DNA from: Chloroflexota bacterium
GTDB lineage: Bacteria; Chloroflexota; UBA5177; JANWHV01
DNA length: 8,768 nt
Assembly: GCA_025450255.1 (NCBI GenBank)
Contig: JANWHV010000247.1
Location: forward strand, 1-8,768
Direction: 5' to 3'
Both the position numbers and the translations under genes were made by a program. Positions 1 to 7,406 of the stretch are shown one piece after another; the first letter of the stretch is position 1, and each line of letters opens with the position of its first letter. Below the pieces are notes generated by a model that searched no databases, was not told the origin of the DNA, and saw only the letters and a list, made by a program, of their open reading frames with translations.

Positions 1-2896
1 GCTGCACCGTGCTCACGACACTGCGGACTACCTCGCGCACGTTGACTTGTTCCCAGTGCAACTCGATCCGTCCGGCCTCAATCTTCGAGAGGTCCAGGAT
101 GTCGCTGATGATTGCCAGTAGAGATTCGGCACTGTGGACCACGCGATTCACATCCTGGCGCTGCTCTTCGCCCAGCGGCCCGTCTATGCCCTCCAGCAGG
201 ACGTGGGAATAGCCGATGATCGAGTTCATCGGCGTGCGCAGCTCGTGGCTCATGTTTGCCAGAAACTCGCTCTTTGCCCTGCTGGCGGCCGACAGCCGCT
301 CGTTCGCCGCGCGCAACTGATCGGTGCGGCGCTGCAGCATGTTCGCGCGTTCCCAGGCCTCGATGGCAATGGCGCACTCGGCGGCGAGCGCGCGCACCCA
401 GTCGTCGTCTTCCTCGGTAAACGCGTATGGACGCGCGTGCCAGAAGACCAGAACGCCGCGGACACTCTCGCCCATCAGTACGGGCGCCGCGAGGACGGAG
501 TTTGCCTGGTCGGGAAGCTTGAACAGTCGGCGGAACTTTGGACCGCGGCGGAGCGCGGTGCCGCCTTCCTGCCGCACGGTACGCAAAGCGGCGTCGGCGA
601 TCTCGCGTTCGACCGAACCGGTGCTCACGCGCAGGCCGCGCTCCGTGCTGTAGAGAGCGGGCTGGACGGGATCGAGCACACCCTGCGCCAGGGCAATATA
701 GCCCGTGCCGTCGCCTGGCGACGTGAGTCCTATGCCGCCCACGACCTTCGCGAAGACCGGGCCAAGCAGCTTGCCGGCGCCGATCGCCTGATCGATGGAG
801 TGCAACGAGCGCATTTGCTCGCGCTGGCGAAGTTTTTCAATCGCCACCGCGGCGAGGCCCGCCACGGTTGCCAATAGCTCGGTTTCATTCTGACCAGGGC
901 CCTGGCGCCGCGCGGAAGCCAGTCTCAGCACGCACAGCAGCCCCCGCGTGCGGGAACGCCCGTAGAGCGGCGCCACCACGGCGTCACATTCAGGCAAGAA
1001 ATGGCCGTCGGCGGTTTCCTCCGGCAGCCGAATGATCCATGCGTGCTCGGCGCCGGTGTCGCTGAAGCTTGCCGCGGCCTTGTCGAGGGCATCCTGACCA
1101 TCCGCGTATTCGTGCAGCCAACGGGGGTGCGAGCCGCGGCGCGTCAGATGGGCGCTGAGCGCAAGCGATCCCTCTTTGAGCAGATACAGACAAGCGCCGT
1201 CACCGCCGGCGCGATCGAGGCTCAATGACACAACTTCGTGGAGGATTTCATGCACGCGCTCGCTGCGCATCAGGCGGCGCGACAATTCCTGTTGCACCTC
1301 CTGCCGGGCGCGGCGCTGCTGATCTTCATCCAGGATGCGTTGATAGACATCGGCGTTGGTCATCGCCGTATCCGTGGCGCCGTGCAGTCCGAAGCGGTCG
1401 ATCGCCTCGGAGCGCAGACCGGAGTTCTTGATCGCAACGGCAGTTTGATTCGCCAGGGCCTCGAGGAAGCTGATTACTTCTTCGTTTTCCTCGCGAAAGC
1501 GGTGGCTTTCGAACGACATGACGTTCAGCACGCCAAGAACCTCGGTGTCGTCGTAGGTAATGGGGACGGCAAGCTCGGAGCGGACACGCTCATTGAACAC
1601 CACGTAACTGGGCTCCCGGCTGACATCCGGCACGGCCATCGACTTGCCCGTGGCGGCGACGACGCCGGAAATACCGGTGCCGCGGCGAAGCTGACGGGGC
1701 GCGTCCAGGCTGCCGCCCTGCTCGGCCACGACGTTCAGATGGCCGCCATCGCCAAGCAGCGACACCAGGCCGACGTCCACGTGCAGGGCGTTGAGGGCGA
1801 ACTTCAGGGTGTTGGCGCACACCTGTTCGATTGGCATGGGGTGGGTGGTCAGCCTGCCGAGATCCTTGATCGCCTGCAATTGACGCTCGCTCTGATAATA
1901 GAGATCGCTGCGGTAGATCGTGACGGAGAGCAGACGGGCAAAGCGCTCAATCACGCGCACATGCGATTGTAGGGGGTCGAATGCCCCGGCGCGCACGGCG
2001 GAGAGGCGCAATACGCCCAACATCTGACCGCCAAAGGTTAGGGGCCACAAGAGCTGCGATCCTTCCGCCGGGAGTATATCGCCCTGGCGGCCAAGCGCCG
2101 TGGCAGCGCATACGCCAAGCGCATGATCGTCGCCGCTCATCAGGTGCCAGTCACCGCCCGCGTAACGGACGGCATGGACGGGCCGGTCGAGCGGGCCCAG
2201 GGTGCGATACTGATCGGGATCGATACTCAAAGACGAGCCGACCCTGGGGCTGTCTACCAGGGTTTCGGTGCTGGCCTTTGGCGTGACGACCTTCTCCACG
2301 CGCACCACGAGCTGATGCAGCTCGCGCGTGGCCGTCATGATGGAGGCGCTGTGATCGTAGCGGACAAACCGGCGAAGCTCGCGCACGGCATGCGTATACA
2401 CATCGATCGGTTTCGTTTTTCGCAACAGGGCGTCTAACACGTCGTCAAGAACGTGATCGCGCCTCCGCTCCAATTCCGTGCCCACCCGGAGGGCGATGCC
2501 GCGGAGACTCTGCCGCTCTTGCCGGTCGAACGGTGCAACACGCGTCAGGGCAAGAACGCCACAGGGCTGGTCGTTACAGGTGAACGGCACCGCAATCGAC
2601 CCGTCAGCCTGGGCGACCCTGCCTTCGACAAGCGCGCGGGCAAATAACGGCACGGGCCAATCACTCTGGCCGCGCGTACGCAGCACGATGTCGAATCGGC
2701 CGGATATTGGCTCGTACTGGGCGAGACAACCGGCGCGAGCACCAAAGGCGGAGACAATGCGATGCACGACCGCCGCGCAAACGGCGCCCTCGTCCGCGCA
2801 TCGCGCCAGAACATTGTTTAACTCCTCGCCAAAGCGTAGGAGATCGATCTGGCGCTGCAGGCTGTCGCCACCTAGCTGCGTCGTGGGGATAGCCAT
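1..2896 (-). CDS. Multi-GAF sensor histidine kinase (C-terminus off window)
   Basis: A cytosolic two-component sensor kinase that would bind or sense a signal through GAF domains, autophosphorylate a histidine and pass the phosphate to a response regulator not present here. I translated this strand by hand: the frame is open for 965 codons and leaves the window with no stop (last full codon at 2-4). Approximate domains: GAF-like 22-145, degenerate GAF-like 150-330, canonical GAF 338-490 ([20 protein letters not shown]), helical linker 515-550, GAF 550-690, GAF 700-850, then HisKA 875-940 with the H-box [15 protein letters not shown] and phospho-acceptor His884. The HATPase_c domain must lie beyond the left edge. 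I see no membrane segment or signal peptide. ATG at 2896 is the only usual start after an in-frame TAA upstream; its Shine-Dalgarno is weak. The ligands are unknown. I am confident of the family, less so of GAF1 and GAF2 boundaries. Confidence 0.95.
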   Translation of the reverse strand, partial: MAIPTTQLGGDSLQRQIDLLRFGEELNNVLARCADEGAVCAAVVHRIVSAFGARAGCLAQYEPISGRFDIVLRTRGQSDWPVPLFARALVEGRVAQADGSIAVPFTCNDQPCGVLALTRVAPFDRQERQSLRGIALRVGTELERRRDHVLDDVLDALLRKTKPIDVYTHAVRELRRFVRYDHSASIMTATRELHQLVVRVEKVVTPKASTETLVDSPRVGSSLSIDPDQYRTLGPLDRPVHAVRYAGGDWHLMSGDDHALGVCAATALGRQGDILPAEGSQLLWPLTFGGQMLGVLRLSAVRAGAFDPLQSHVRVIERFARLLSVTIYRSDLYYQSERQLQAIKDLGRLTTHPMPIEQVCANTLKFALNALHVDVGLVSLLGDGGHLNVVAEQGGSLDAPRQLRRGTGISGVVAATGKSMAVPDVSREPSYVVFNERVRSELAVPITYDDTEVLGVLNVMSFESHRFREENEEVISFLEALANQTAVAIKNSGLRSEAIDRFGLHGATDTAMTNADVYQRILDEDQQRRARQEVQQELSRRLMRSERVHEILHEVVSLSLDRAGGDGACLYLLKEGSLALSAHLTRRGSHPRWLHEYADGQDALDKAAASFSDTGAEHAWIIRLPEETADGHFLPECDAVVAPLYGRSRTRGLLCVLRLASARRQGPGQNETELLATVAGLAAVAIEKLRQREQMRSLHSIDQAIGAGKLLGPVFAKVVGGIGLTSPGDGTGYIALAQGVLDPVQPALYSTERGLRVSTGSVEREIADAALRTVRQEGGTALRRGPKFRRLFKLPDQANSVLAAPVLMGESVRGVLVFWHARPYAFTEEDDDWVRALAAECAIAIEAWERANMLQRRTDQLRAANERLSAASRAKSEFLANMSHELRTPMNSIIGYSHVLLEGIDGPLGEEQRQDVNRVVHSAESLLAIISDILDLSKIEAGRIELHWEQVNVREVVRSVVSTVQ

Positions 2897-3216
2897 ATAT
2901 ACTTGTTTCCCATTCGTCGAGGGTATTCTATTTCCACTATATGCGGTGGTCTGTTACCAGTGCAAGCACAGTATGTTACACAACACTGAATTATTACTTG
3001 TCAAGGGTCGCCGGCCGGCGGGAGCGCGGCAGCGAAGCCCTGAAACACGTCCGTTGTTCAGGTTCCTGACTGCCGTCTACGTGTATGAGTCGAGCAGCAA
3101 GGGATCATGGATTCCGCGTTGTCGTGTGGGACAGCGCGACGGTACCCTCAGCTAAAGAAAATGGGCCGGCCACGAACGGACGCGGGCTGGGTTAGTGAAG
3201 CAGGACGGAGACGTCG
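2897..3216. other. Divergent intergenic region, partly AT-rich
   Basis: This 320-bp gap separates the divergently transcribed kinase and MFS genes. About 2895-3005 is clearly AT-richer than the surrounding coding DNA and holds the candidate kinase promoters. About 3005-3216 is GC-rich, includes a GCCGGCCGGC palindromic stretch near 3010-3019, and ends with the MFS ribosome binding site. I found no convincing plus-strand -35/-10 pair for the MFS gene, no RNA gene, and no credible small gene. Short open frames here, such as one starting at 3107, overlap the MFS start in another frame and show no recognisable domain. Confidence 0.6.
2936..3004 (-). promoter_or_regulatory. Candidate sigma-70-type promoters for the kinase gene
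   Basis: Two minus-strand hexamer pairs lie upstream of the kinase start. The distal one has a perfect TTGACA (complement of 2999-3004), an 18-bp spacer and a poor TGTAAC (complement of 2975-2980). The proximal one has TTGCAC (complement of 2960-2965), an 18-bp spacer and a good TATAGT (complement of 2936-2941), giving a 5' leader of about 30 nt before the ATG at 2896. Both are read by eye against the E. coli-type consensus, so this is a prediction only. Confidence 0.35.
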
Positions 3217-3219
3217 TTG
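3207..3219 (+). promoter_or_regulatory. RBS and TTG start of the MFS gene
   Basis: GGAG at 3207-3210 stands 6 nt before the TTG at 3217. An in-frame TGA at 3196-3198 excludes any earlier start. The first ATG in frame, at 3256, has no Shine-Dalgarno-like sequence ahead of it. This spacing decides for TTG as the start, adding 13 residues to the ATG version. Confidence 0.6.
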
Positions 3220-4521
3220 CGGGCCTTTGCCGCACTTGCCTACGCGAGCCGGTCGATGCGCGGCTTCTTCGCCCTCAACCTGCCTGTAAGCGCTCAGGTT
3301 CGACGCGACTTTCGCCTGGATCTGTTCGGCGCCATCTTGTTTGGCGTCTTCAACGGCTCAGTGATCAGTTACCTCTATGTCGTGGCGCGCACGATCGGCG
3401 TCACGCCGGTGGGCGTAAGTCTGCTTGTGGCCATGCCGGCGATAGGGGCAATACTCGCCCTGCCGGTCTCGTTGCTGATTCGGGGCAAGGCCGGCAGGCC
3501 ATTCATGATCCTGTCCTGGACGTTTGGACGAAGCCTTCTCCTCCTGCTGCTCCTCTTTAGCGGTTCCACGCCATATTTGCTCATCGTGTCCCTTTTCCTG
3601 ATCAGCTCGAGCATCGCCCAACCGTTTTACGCCGCCGTGATGCAGCACATCTACCCGCGCGAGTTCCGCGGCCGGCTCATGAGCCTGGTGAGGGTCGGCA
3701 GCGGCACCGCGACCACTATTACGTCATTGCTCACCGCGTGGCTCCTCGGATCGGAGCATGTCCCATACAACGTGGTATTCGGGGTGGGGAGCGCGCTGGC
3801 GGTGACATCGCTGGCTATTTTCGTACGTATTACTCCGGCCGCGGCCGACACCCGGCCCCGACAATCGCTGCGCGATACCTTTGGATTGCTGCGGACTAAT
3901 CGGCCGTTCGCGCAATACCAGCTTTGGGTCATGCTGATGGGCTTCGGCAATATCATGGCCGCGACCTTATATCCATTGGTGATCGTCGACAAGCTGAAGG
4001 CCGGCTACGGCGCCTTTGGCGTTCTCGCGGTCGTGAGCGCGATAGGATACCTGGCGTCCTTTTTCGTTTGGGGGCGGGTCACGGATCGCCTGGGGCCGGT
4101 GATCACCATGTTCACGATCGGTATCGGCGTGCTGGTGGCGCCCATCGGCATGCTGCTGGCGCCAAGCGTCTACTGGCTCTCGCCAGTGGCGCTGGTGGGA
4201 GGCGTGGTGCTCGCGGGTTTTGAGATTGGCGTGTTCGCCGCGGTGATCCACTTTGCCGCCGCCACGCCGGTCGAGGTGCCCAGGTACATGGCGCTGCACT
4301 CAATCTTCTCGGGCATCCGGGGGCTGTTTGGACCATTTGCAGCCACGCTCATCCTCTTTGGGCGCCATTACTCCGTCTCGCTCACCTGTGCCCTGCTGCT
4401 CTCGGCCGCCGGCACCTTCATGCTCTGGCAATTGGTGCGCGAGGATAGGCGAAAGAACACGCCCGAGCCCGCGCTTTTCTTGCGCGCCGCGCCGCTCCGA
4501 AGCGAACCGAAACCTAAATGA
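3217..4521 (+). CDS. Major facilitator superfamily transporter
   Basis: An inner-membrane secondary transporter of 434 residues, the usual MFS length of about 400-450 residues. The protein is almost wholly hydrophobic segments with short charged loops, compatible with about 12 helices in two halves joined by a cytoplasmic loop around residues 205-232 (RITPAAADTRPRQSLRD). MFS-like signatures are YPREFRGRLMSLVRVG at about 146-161 and a motif-A-like GRVTDRLGP at about 286-294 after the fifth helix of the second half. The segment MALHSIFSGIRGLFGPF (358-374) recalls a drug-efflux-like MFS group, but the substrate cannot be read from sequence. The tail (408-434) is basic and Pro-rich. The start is TTG with a GGAG site 6 nt upstream. 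It is divergent from the kinase gene and 166 bp from the next gene, so probably its own transcript. Family is secure; function is not. Confidence 0.9.
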   Translation: MRAFAALAYASRSMRGFFALNLPVSAQVRRDFRLDLFGAILFGVFNGSVISYLYVVARTIGVTPVGVSLLVAMPAIGAILALPVSLLIRGKAGRPFMILSWTFGRSLLLLLLLFSGSTPYLLIVSLFLISSSIAQPFYAAVMQHIYPREFRGRLMSLVRVGSGTATTITSLLTAWLLGSEHVPYNVVFGVGSALAVTSLAIFVRITPAAADTRPRQSLRDTFGLLRTNRPFAQYQLWVMLMGFGNIMAATLYPLVIVDKLKAGYGAFGVLAVVSAIGYLASFFVWGRVTDRLGPVITMFTIGIGVLVAPIGMLLAPSVYWLSPVALVGGVVLAGFEIGVFAAVIHFAAATPVEVPRYMALHSIFSGIRGLFGPFAATLILFGRHYSVSLTCALLLSAAGTFMLWQLVREDRRKNTPEPALFLRAAPLRSEPKPK

Positions 4522-4538
4522 GTGCCGGCAAAAGGCAC
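4522..4538 (+). other. Short hairpin just after the MFS stop codon
   Basis: GTGCC (4522-4526) and GGCAC (4534-4538) form a 5-bp stem with a 7-nt loop immediately after the TGA. There is no T-run behind it, so it is not a canonical intrinsic terminator. It could be an incidental repeat or a weak 3'-end stabilising hairpin. The remaining intergenic DNA up to 4687 shows only a TATGAT hexamer (4622-4627) with no good -35 partner. Confidence 0.25.
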
Positions 4539-4677
4539 GCGATGTATGGTTCGGGTTCGTCAGTTTGTGGCGCGCGGGAAATGTCCAGCCCCGACTTCTT
4601 CCGTCAAGATGGAGTTCAGAGTATGATGGGAGTAGATATTCCACGGTCCCGTGCTTTGCGGCCGGCACGGCATGACT

Positions 4678-4690
4678 GGAGCGACCTGTG
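4678..4690 (+). promoter_or_regulatory. RBS and GTG start of the RDD gene
   Basis: GGAG at 4678-4681 lies 6 nt before GTG at 4688. The GTG start places the first zinc-ribbon cysteine at residue 5 (M-K-T-Y-C-P-F-C-G), the usual position in zinc-ribbon membrane proteins, which supports this start. Confidence 0.65.
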
Positions 4691-5659
4691 AAAACCTACT
4701 GCCCCTTCTGCGGTATCGCGAATGCATCCGACGTATCCACGTGTTTTGCGTGCGGGACAACACTGCCCACCAGGCCAGAGTCGAGTACCCTGGGTGCTCC
4801 GATCGATAACCATTCGTACCAGCCTCCGGTGCAATCGAACCAGTATGGCCAGGCCGGGCCGGTCTATGCGCCGCCCAGCGCCGACACCTGGCCAGCGCCA
4901 TTTCCACCGTCCGATAGCTGGCCGGCGCGGGTGGGAACGGGGCTGCCGCCCCAATACGGCAGGCACAATCCCACGGCCACCGGCTATCAAGTTCCACCAC
5001 CGTTTCCCGGTCCCCGGCAGGCGCCGAACAGTTATGGGCAATACAACGGCAGGTATCCCGCCAACTACGTGCCGATCCCGAACAATCCGTACCAGGCTCC
5101 GTATCGGCACGGCGCCTATCAGGCCGGCAATTCGGCCAACCCGTATGAGGCCGCGGCCAATCCGTATCAGCCGATGTATCCCGTCCCCAGTCACGATCCG
5201 TTCGGCGCACCGGACTACTACGGGTATGGCAGTGTGTATGCCAATCAAATTGCCCCGAATCAGCTCGCGGAGCCCGGCGCCCGGCTTGGGGCATACATCC
5301 TGGATTGCATCGCGCTTGCCGTACCCCTTTTTGTCGTGGCGGGCATGGCGGCCGTGACCGCATCGGAAACCCTGGCGTCCATGGCGCTGCTGCTGAGCTT
5401 TTTTGGCCCGGCTCTCTACTTTGTGACGTGTTGGGCAAATGGCGGTCAGACGCTTGGCTATCGAGCCCTGGGTTTGCGTCTGGTGCGCACCGATGGGTCG
5501 CGGCCAGGGGCAGGTTCGGCGATCGCGCGCTGTATCGGCGTCGCGCTGTGCGTCTTCATGTTCGTGCCTGGGGCATTGGGGATGCTCTGGATGCTCTGGG
5601 ACGATCGGCGCCAGGGGTGGCACGACAAGATGGGCGATACGGTGGTGGTGAAGACCTAA
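4688..5659 (+). CDS. Zinc-ribbon + Pro/Tyr/Asn-rich linker + RDD membrane protein
   Basis: A 323-residue membrane protein in three parts. Residues 1-25 form a short zinc ribbon with Cys5, Cys8, Cys19 and Cys22 (CPFC...CFAC). Residues 30-190 are a low-complexity linker rich in Pro, Tyr, Asn and Gln, with three NPY(Q/E) units at 133, 151 and 158. Residues 190-323 are an RDD domain: Arg199 and Asp206 in the first conserved block, hydrophobic segments at about 201-223, 231-249 and 282-303, the block GGQTLGYRALGLRLV, and a C-terminal DDRRQGWHDKMGDTVV close to the family ending. RDD proteins are integral membrane proteins of mostly unknown role, some linked to ion or solute transport. The ribbon and linker would most simply sit in the cytoplasm. 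The 155 bp after it and 166 bp before it suggest it is transcribed alone. Architecture is clear; function is not. Confidence 0.9.
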   Translation: MKTYCPFCGIANASDVSTCFACGTTLPTRPESSTLGAPIDNHSYQPPVQSNQYGQAGPVYAPPSADTWPAPFPPSDSWPARVGTGLPPQYGRHNPTATGYQVPPPFPGPRQAPNSYGQYNGRYPANYVPIPNNPYQAPYRHGAYQAGNSANPYEAAANPYQPMYPVPSHDPFGAPDYYGYGSVYANQIAPNQLAEPGARLGAYILDCIALAVPLFVVAGMAAVTASETLASMALLLSFFGPALYFVTCWANGGQTLGYRALGLRLVRTDGSRPGAGSAIARCIGVALCVFMFVPGALGMLWMLWDDRRQGWHDKMGDTVVVKT

Positions 5660-5672
5660 CGCCATAGCCACC

Positions 5673-5688
5673 GGTCCCCAAGGGGACC
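5673..5688. repeat. 16-bp inverted repeat between RDD gene and gabT
   Basis: GGTCCCC (5673-5679), AA, GGGGACC (5682-5688) is a perfect 7-bp inverted repeat starting 13 nt after the RDD stop codon. As RNA it could form a tight GC-rich hairpin with a 4-nt loop, but no T-run follows on either strand. It may be a non-canonical terminator, an mRNA 3'-end hairpin or a protein-binding palindrome about 50 bp upstream of the candidate gabT -10. The sequence alone does not decide. Confidence 0.5.
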
Positions 5689-5736
5689 TGGACGCGGCGC
5701 CGCTCTTGTCCGCCCGTCTGGCGCCGTGCCCGTTCC

Positions 5737-5745
5737 TGGTAGAAT
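5737..5745 (+). promoter_or_regulatory. Candidate extended -10 promoter of gabT
   Basis: TGGTAGAAT matches an extended -10 element (TGn followed by TAGAAT, five of six to consensus). No good -35 lies 16-18 bp upstream, which is tolerated for extended -10 promoters. Transcription would start near 5752, giving a leader of about 60 nt before the ATG at 5815. Read by eye only. Confidence 0.3.
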
Positions 5746-5791
5746 TCGCCCGGATAGCCGGATGAGTTGGGCGTATCAGCGCCCGAGAAAC

Positions 5792-5820
5792 GGAGGACGC
5801 GGCTTGCCGCGCCAATGATG
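5792..5820 (+). promoter_or_regulatory. gabT: gabT RBS with hairpin before the start codon
   Basis: GGAGGA at 5792-5797 is the strongest Shine-Dalgarno in the window but stands 17 nt before the first of two consecutive ATGs (5815 and 5818), too far for normal use. The gap holds CGCGGCTTGCCGCG (5798-5811), which as RNA folds into CGCGG-CUUG-CCGCG, closed by the G-C pair typical of stable CUUG tetraloops. Folding would shorten the path from Shine-Dalgarno to ATG to about 3 nt (6 nt to the second ATG). An in-frame TTG at 5767 is the only upstream alternative; only GGAT at 5760-5763 stands near it. Confidence 0.4.
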
Positions 5821-7092
5821 CTACAGACCGATCCCAGGGAACACCTTGCCCCGGTTTGGGCCAGATACACCGATATCGTGGCGGAACGCGGCGAGGGCGC
5901 GTACATCATCAGCACGGAGGGCCGCAGATACCTCGATTTCACCTGCGGTATCGGCGTCACCAACACCGGACACTGCCACCCGGCCGTCGTCGCGGCCGCG
6001 CGCGAGCAGCTTGGGCGCCTGATACACGGCCAGATAAACATTGTCTACCACCAACCGGTCCTGCGCCTGGTGGAGGCGCTGCTGCCCGAGATGCCCGCCG
6101 GCCTCGACACGTTTTTCTTCGCGAACAGCGGCGCCGAGGCAATCGAGGGGGCTATGAAACTGGCGCGCGCCGCGACGGGACGAGAGGGCGTGATTGTCTT
6201 CCAGGGATCATTCCACGGACGGACGACAGGCGCCGTCGCGCTCACGAATTCCAAAGCGCGCTACCGTTTGCACGCCGGCCAATTGCCGGGCGGCATACAG
6301 GTCACGTCATTCCCCTACTGTGTTCGCTGCCCACGGCGGGGCGCGACCGAGGGTTGTTGCCAGCAGGGCCTGCCCGACCTGCGTGAGCTGTTAGCCACCC
6401 GCATGCCGCCCGAGATGGTGGCGGCGATCCTGATCGAGCCGGTGCTGGGAGAGGGAGGCTACGTGGTGCCGCCGCCCTGGTTCTTGCCGGCCCTGCGCGC
6501 GCTCTGCGACGAGCACGGCATTCTGCTTATCGCGGATGAAGTGCAGTCCGGCTTTGGGCGGACGGGGAGGATGTTCGCGGTCGAGCATACGAAGACGACA
6601 CCCGACATCATGGTGATGGCCAAGGGCCTGGGATCCGGTCTTCCCATCAGCGCCATCGCCGCTCCGCGTGCGATTATGAGCAAATGGACTCCTGGCTCGC
6701 ATGGCGGTACCTACGGCGCCAACGCCGTGGCGTGCGCCGCCGCTGCCGCCACCGTGCGGGTGATCCGCGAGGAGAAGCTGGTCGAGAATGCGGCGGCAAT
6801 GGGGAAACTGCTCATCGACGGGTTACGAGGCATGCAAGCAAATCATCCGGGCCTGGTGGATGTACGAGGGCTCGGCTTGATGATCGCGGCGGAGTTCGCG
6901 CTCGCCGACGGCGCGCCGGATGGCAAGCGGGCGAAGCAGATCATGCACACCTGCGCCGGCGAGGGGTTGCTCATTCTTACCTGCGGCCCACACGACAATG
7001 TCTTGCGCCTCATTCCACCGCTCATCGTGAACCAGCAACAGGTACACGATGGATTGGCTATCCTGCGCGCGGCCATCGATGCATCCGCCTGA
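5815..7092 (+). CDS. gabT: 4-aminobutyrate aminotransferase (class III, PLP)
   Basis: A cytosolic PLP enzyme expected to convert 4-aminobutyrate plus 2-oxoglutarate to succinate semialdehyde plus glutamate. Counting from ATG 5815 it is 425 residues, the usual GabT length. Visible features: TCGIGVTNTGHCHP near the N-terminus, the PLP-phosphate motif NSGAEAIEGAMKLAR, FHGRTTGA with Arg136, IEPVLGEGG with Glu208 and Glu213, IADEVQSGFGRTG with Asp241, the Schiff-base Lys270 in MAKGLGSG, and CGPHDNVLRLIPPL with Arg398. Arg136, Glu213 and Arg398 correspond to the E. coli GabT residues Arg141, Glu211 and Arg398 that select GABA and glutamate. A Cys cluster (169, 172, 181, 182) sits in a loop before the IEP motif, where E. 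coli GabT lacks it. A TTG at 5767 would add 16 residues not expected in the family. A related omega-amino-acid specificity (for example 5-aminovalerate) is possible. Confidence 0.9.
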   Translation: MMLQTDPREHLAPVWARYTDIVAERGEGAYIISTEGRRYLDFTCGIGVTNTGHCHPAVVAAAREQLGRLIHGQINIVYHQPVLRLVEALLPEMPAGLDTFFFANSGAEAIEGAMKLARAATGREGVIVFQGSFHGRTTGAVALTNSKARYRLHAGQLPGGIQVTSFPYCVRCPRRGATEGCCQQGLPDLRELLATRMPPEMVAAILIEPVLGEGGYVVPPPWFLPALRALCDEHGILLIADEVQSGFGRTGRMFAVEHTKTTPDIMVMAKGLGSGLPISAIAAPRAIMSKWTPGSHGGTYGANAVACAAAAATVRVIREEKLVENAAAMGKLLIDGLRGMQANHPGLVDVRGLGLMIAAEFALADGAPDGKRAKQIMHTCAGEGLLILTCGPHDNVLRLIPPLIVNQQQVHDGLAILRAAIDASA

Positions 7093-7144
7093 AACGATGC
7101 CGGGCAAATAGAGTCGATGGGGTCGGATCCAAAGTTGCGGGGAC

Positions 7145-7174
7145 TTGCGCACTGTCACTCACATGGGTTACACT
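7145..7174 (+). promoter_or_regulatory. Candidate promoter for second aminotransferase
   Basis: TTGCGC (7145-7150), an 18-bp spacer and TACACT (7169-7174) resemble a moderate sigma-70-type promoter. Transcription from near 7181 would give a long leader of about 240 nt before the ATG at 7425. The match is modest and read by eye. Confidence 0.3.
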
Positions 7175-7194
7175 GCCATAAACACGGAAACGGT

Positions 7195-7220
7195 CCGACC
7201 TCGTCGGCTTTTGCCGATTT
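7195..7220 (+). other. Overlapping, mutually exclusive hairpins
   Basis: CCGAC (7195-7199) can pair with GTCGG (7203-7207), or TCGGC (7204-7208) can pair with GCCGA (7213-7217) around a TTTT loop followed by TTT. The two stems share 7204-7207, so only one forms at a time. The second is terminator-like but weak (5 bp, three T). It could end gabT transcripts or act as a leader switch for the downstream gene. Both stems are short and could be chance. Confidence 0.25.
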
Positions 7221-7254
7221 GATGCGCGTGGACCACGTGGAAGGATAGGCACCA

Positions 7255-7323
7255 GTGCGGCGACGCTACTGGGGGGGCGAGTGTACAGCGGTCGAGATGT
7301 TCCCCGACCGCAGCTATGGCTGA
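7255..7323 (+). CDS. Possible 22-residue leader ORF (speculative)
   Basis: A GTG start at 7255 is preceded by AAGGA (7241-7245) at 9 nt spacing and reads 22 codons to a TGA at 7321-7323. The peptide begins M-R-R-R-Y-W-G-G-E-C, with three consecutive Arg codons (CGG CGA CGC), and includes one Cys and one Trp. It has no membrane segment or recognised domain. It ends about 100 nt before the aminotransferase ATG, so it could be a leader peptide if the candidate promoter upstream is real. Open frames this short arise often by chance, so confidence is low. Confidence 0.15.
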   Translation: MRRRYWGGECTAVEMFPDRSYG

Positions 7324-7406
7324 GGTAGCACCCAGATCACGGCGAGCAATTGCTTGCTGTCTGGCGTCAGACCAGAAGTTTCATAGTTATCGTCCAACCC
7401 TCTAGC

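Noticed and set aside
134..877. 247-codon open frame on the plus strand
   Set aside because: It lies antisense to the kinase, whose minus-strand frame is continuous and shows GAF and HisKA motifs here. The plus-strand protein has no recognisable domain; long antisense frames are common in GC-rich genes.
1238..1972. 244-codon open frame on the plus strand
   Set aside because: Antisense to GAF2-GAF4 of the kinase, with no recognisable motif; explained as a shadow frame.
1..2896. Possible frameshift or disruption of the kinase gene
   Set aside because: A full manual translation of the minus strand gave one uninterrupted frame of 965 codons with sensible domains throughout.
2478..3155. 225-codon plus-strand frame spanning the kinase start and the intergenic region
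   Set aside because: Its first part is antisense to the kinase N-terminus and the remainder is Arg/Ser-rich with no domain.
3107..3289. 60-codon ATG frame just upstream of the MFS gene
   Set aside because: It overlaps the MFS start in another frame, its Shine-Dalgarno-like AAGGGA is only 2 nt from the ATG, and the peptide shows no domain.
4522..4538. Intrinsic terminator after the MFS gene
   Set aside because: The stem is only 5 bp and no T-run follows; kept only as a weak hairpin.
4616..5815. 399-codon minus-strand frame, longer than the gene opposite it
   Set aside because: The plus strand encodes a zinc ribbon and a complete RDD domain with a good ribosome site. The minus frame is Arg/His/Gly-rich with no motif, the usual look of an antisense shadow.
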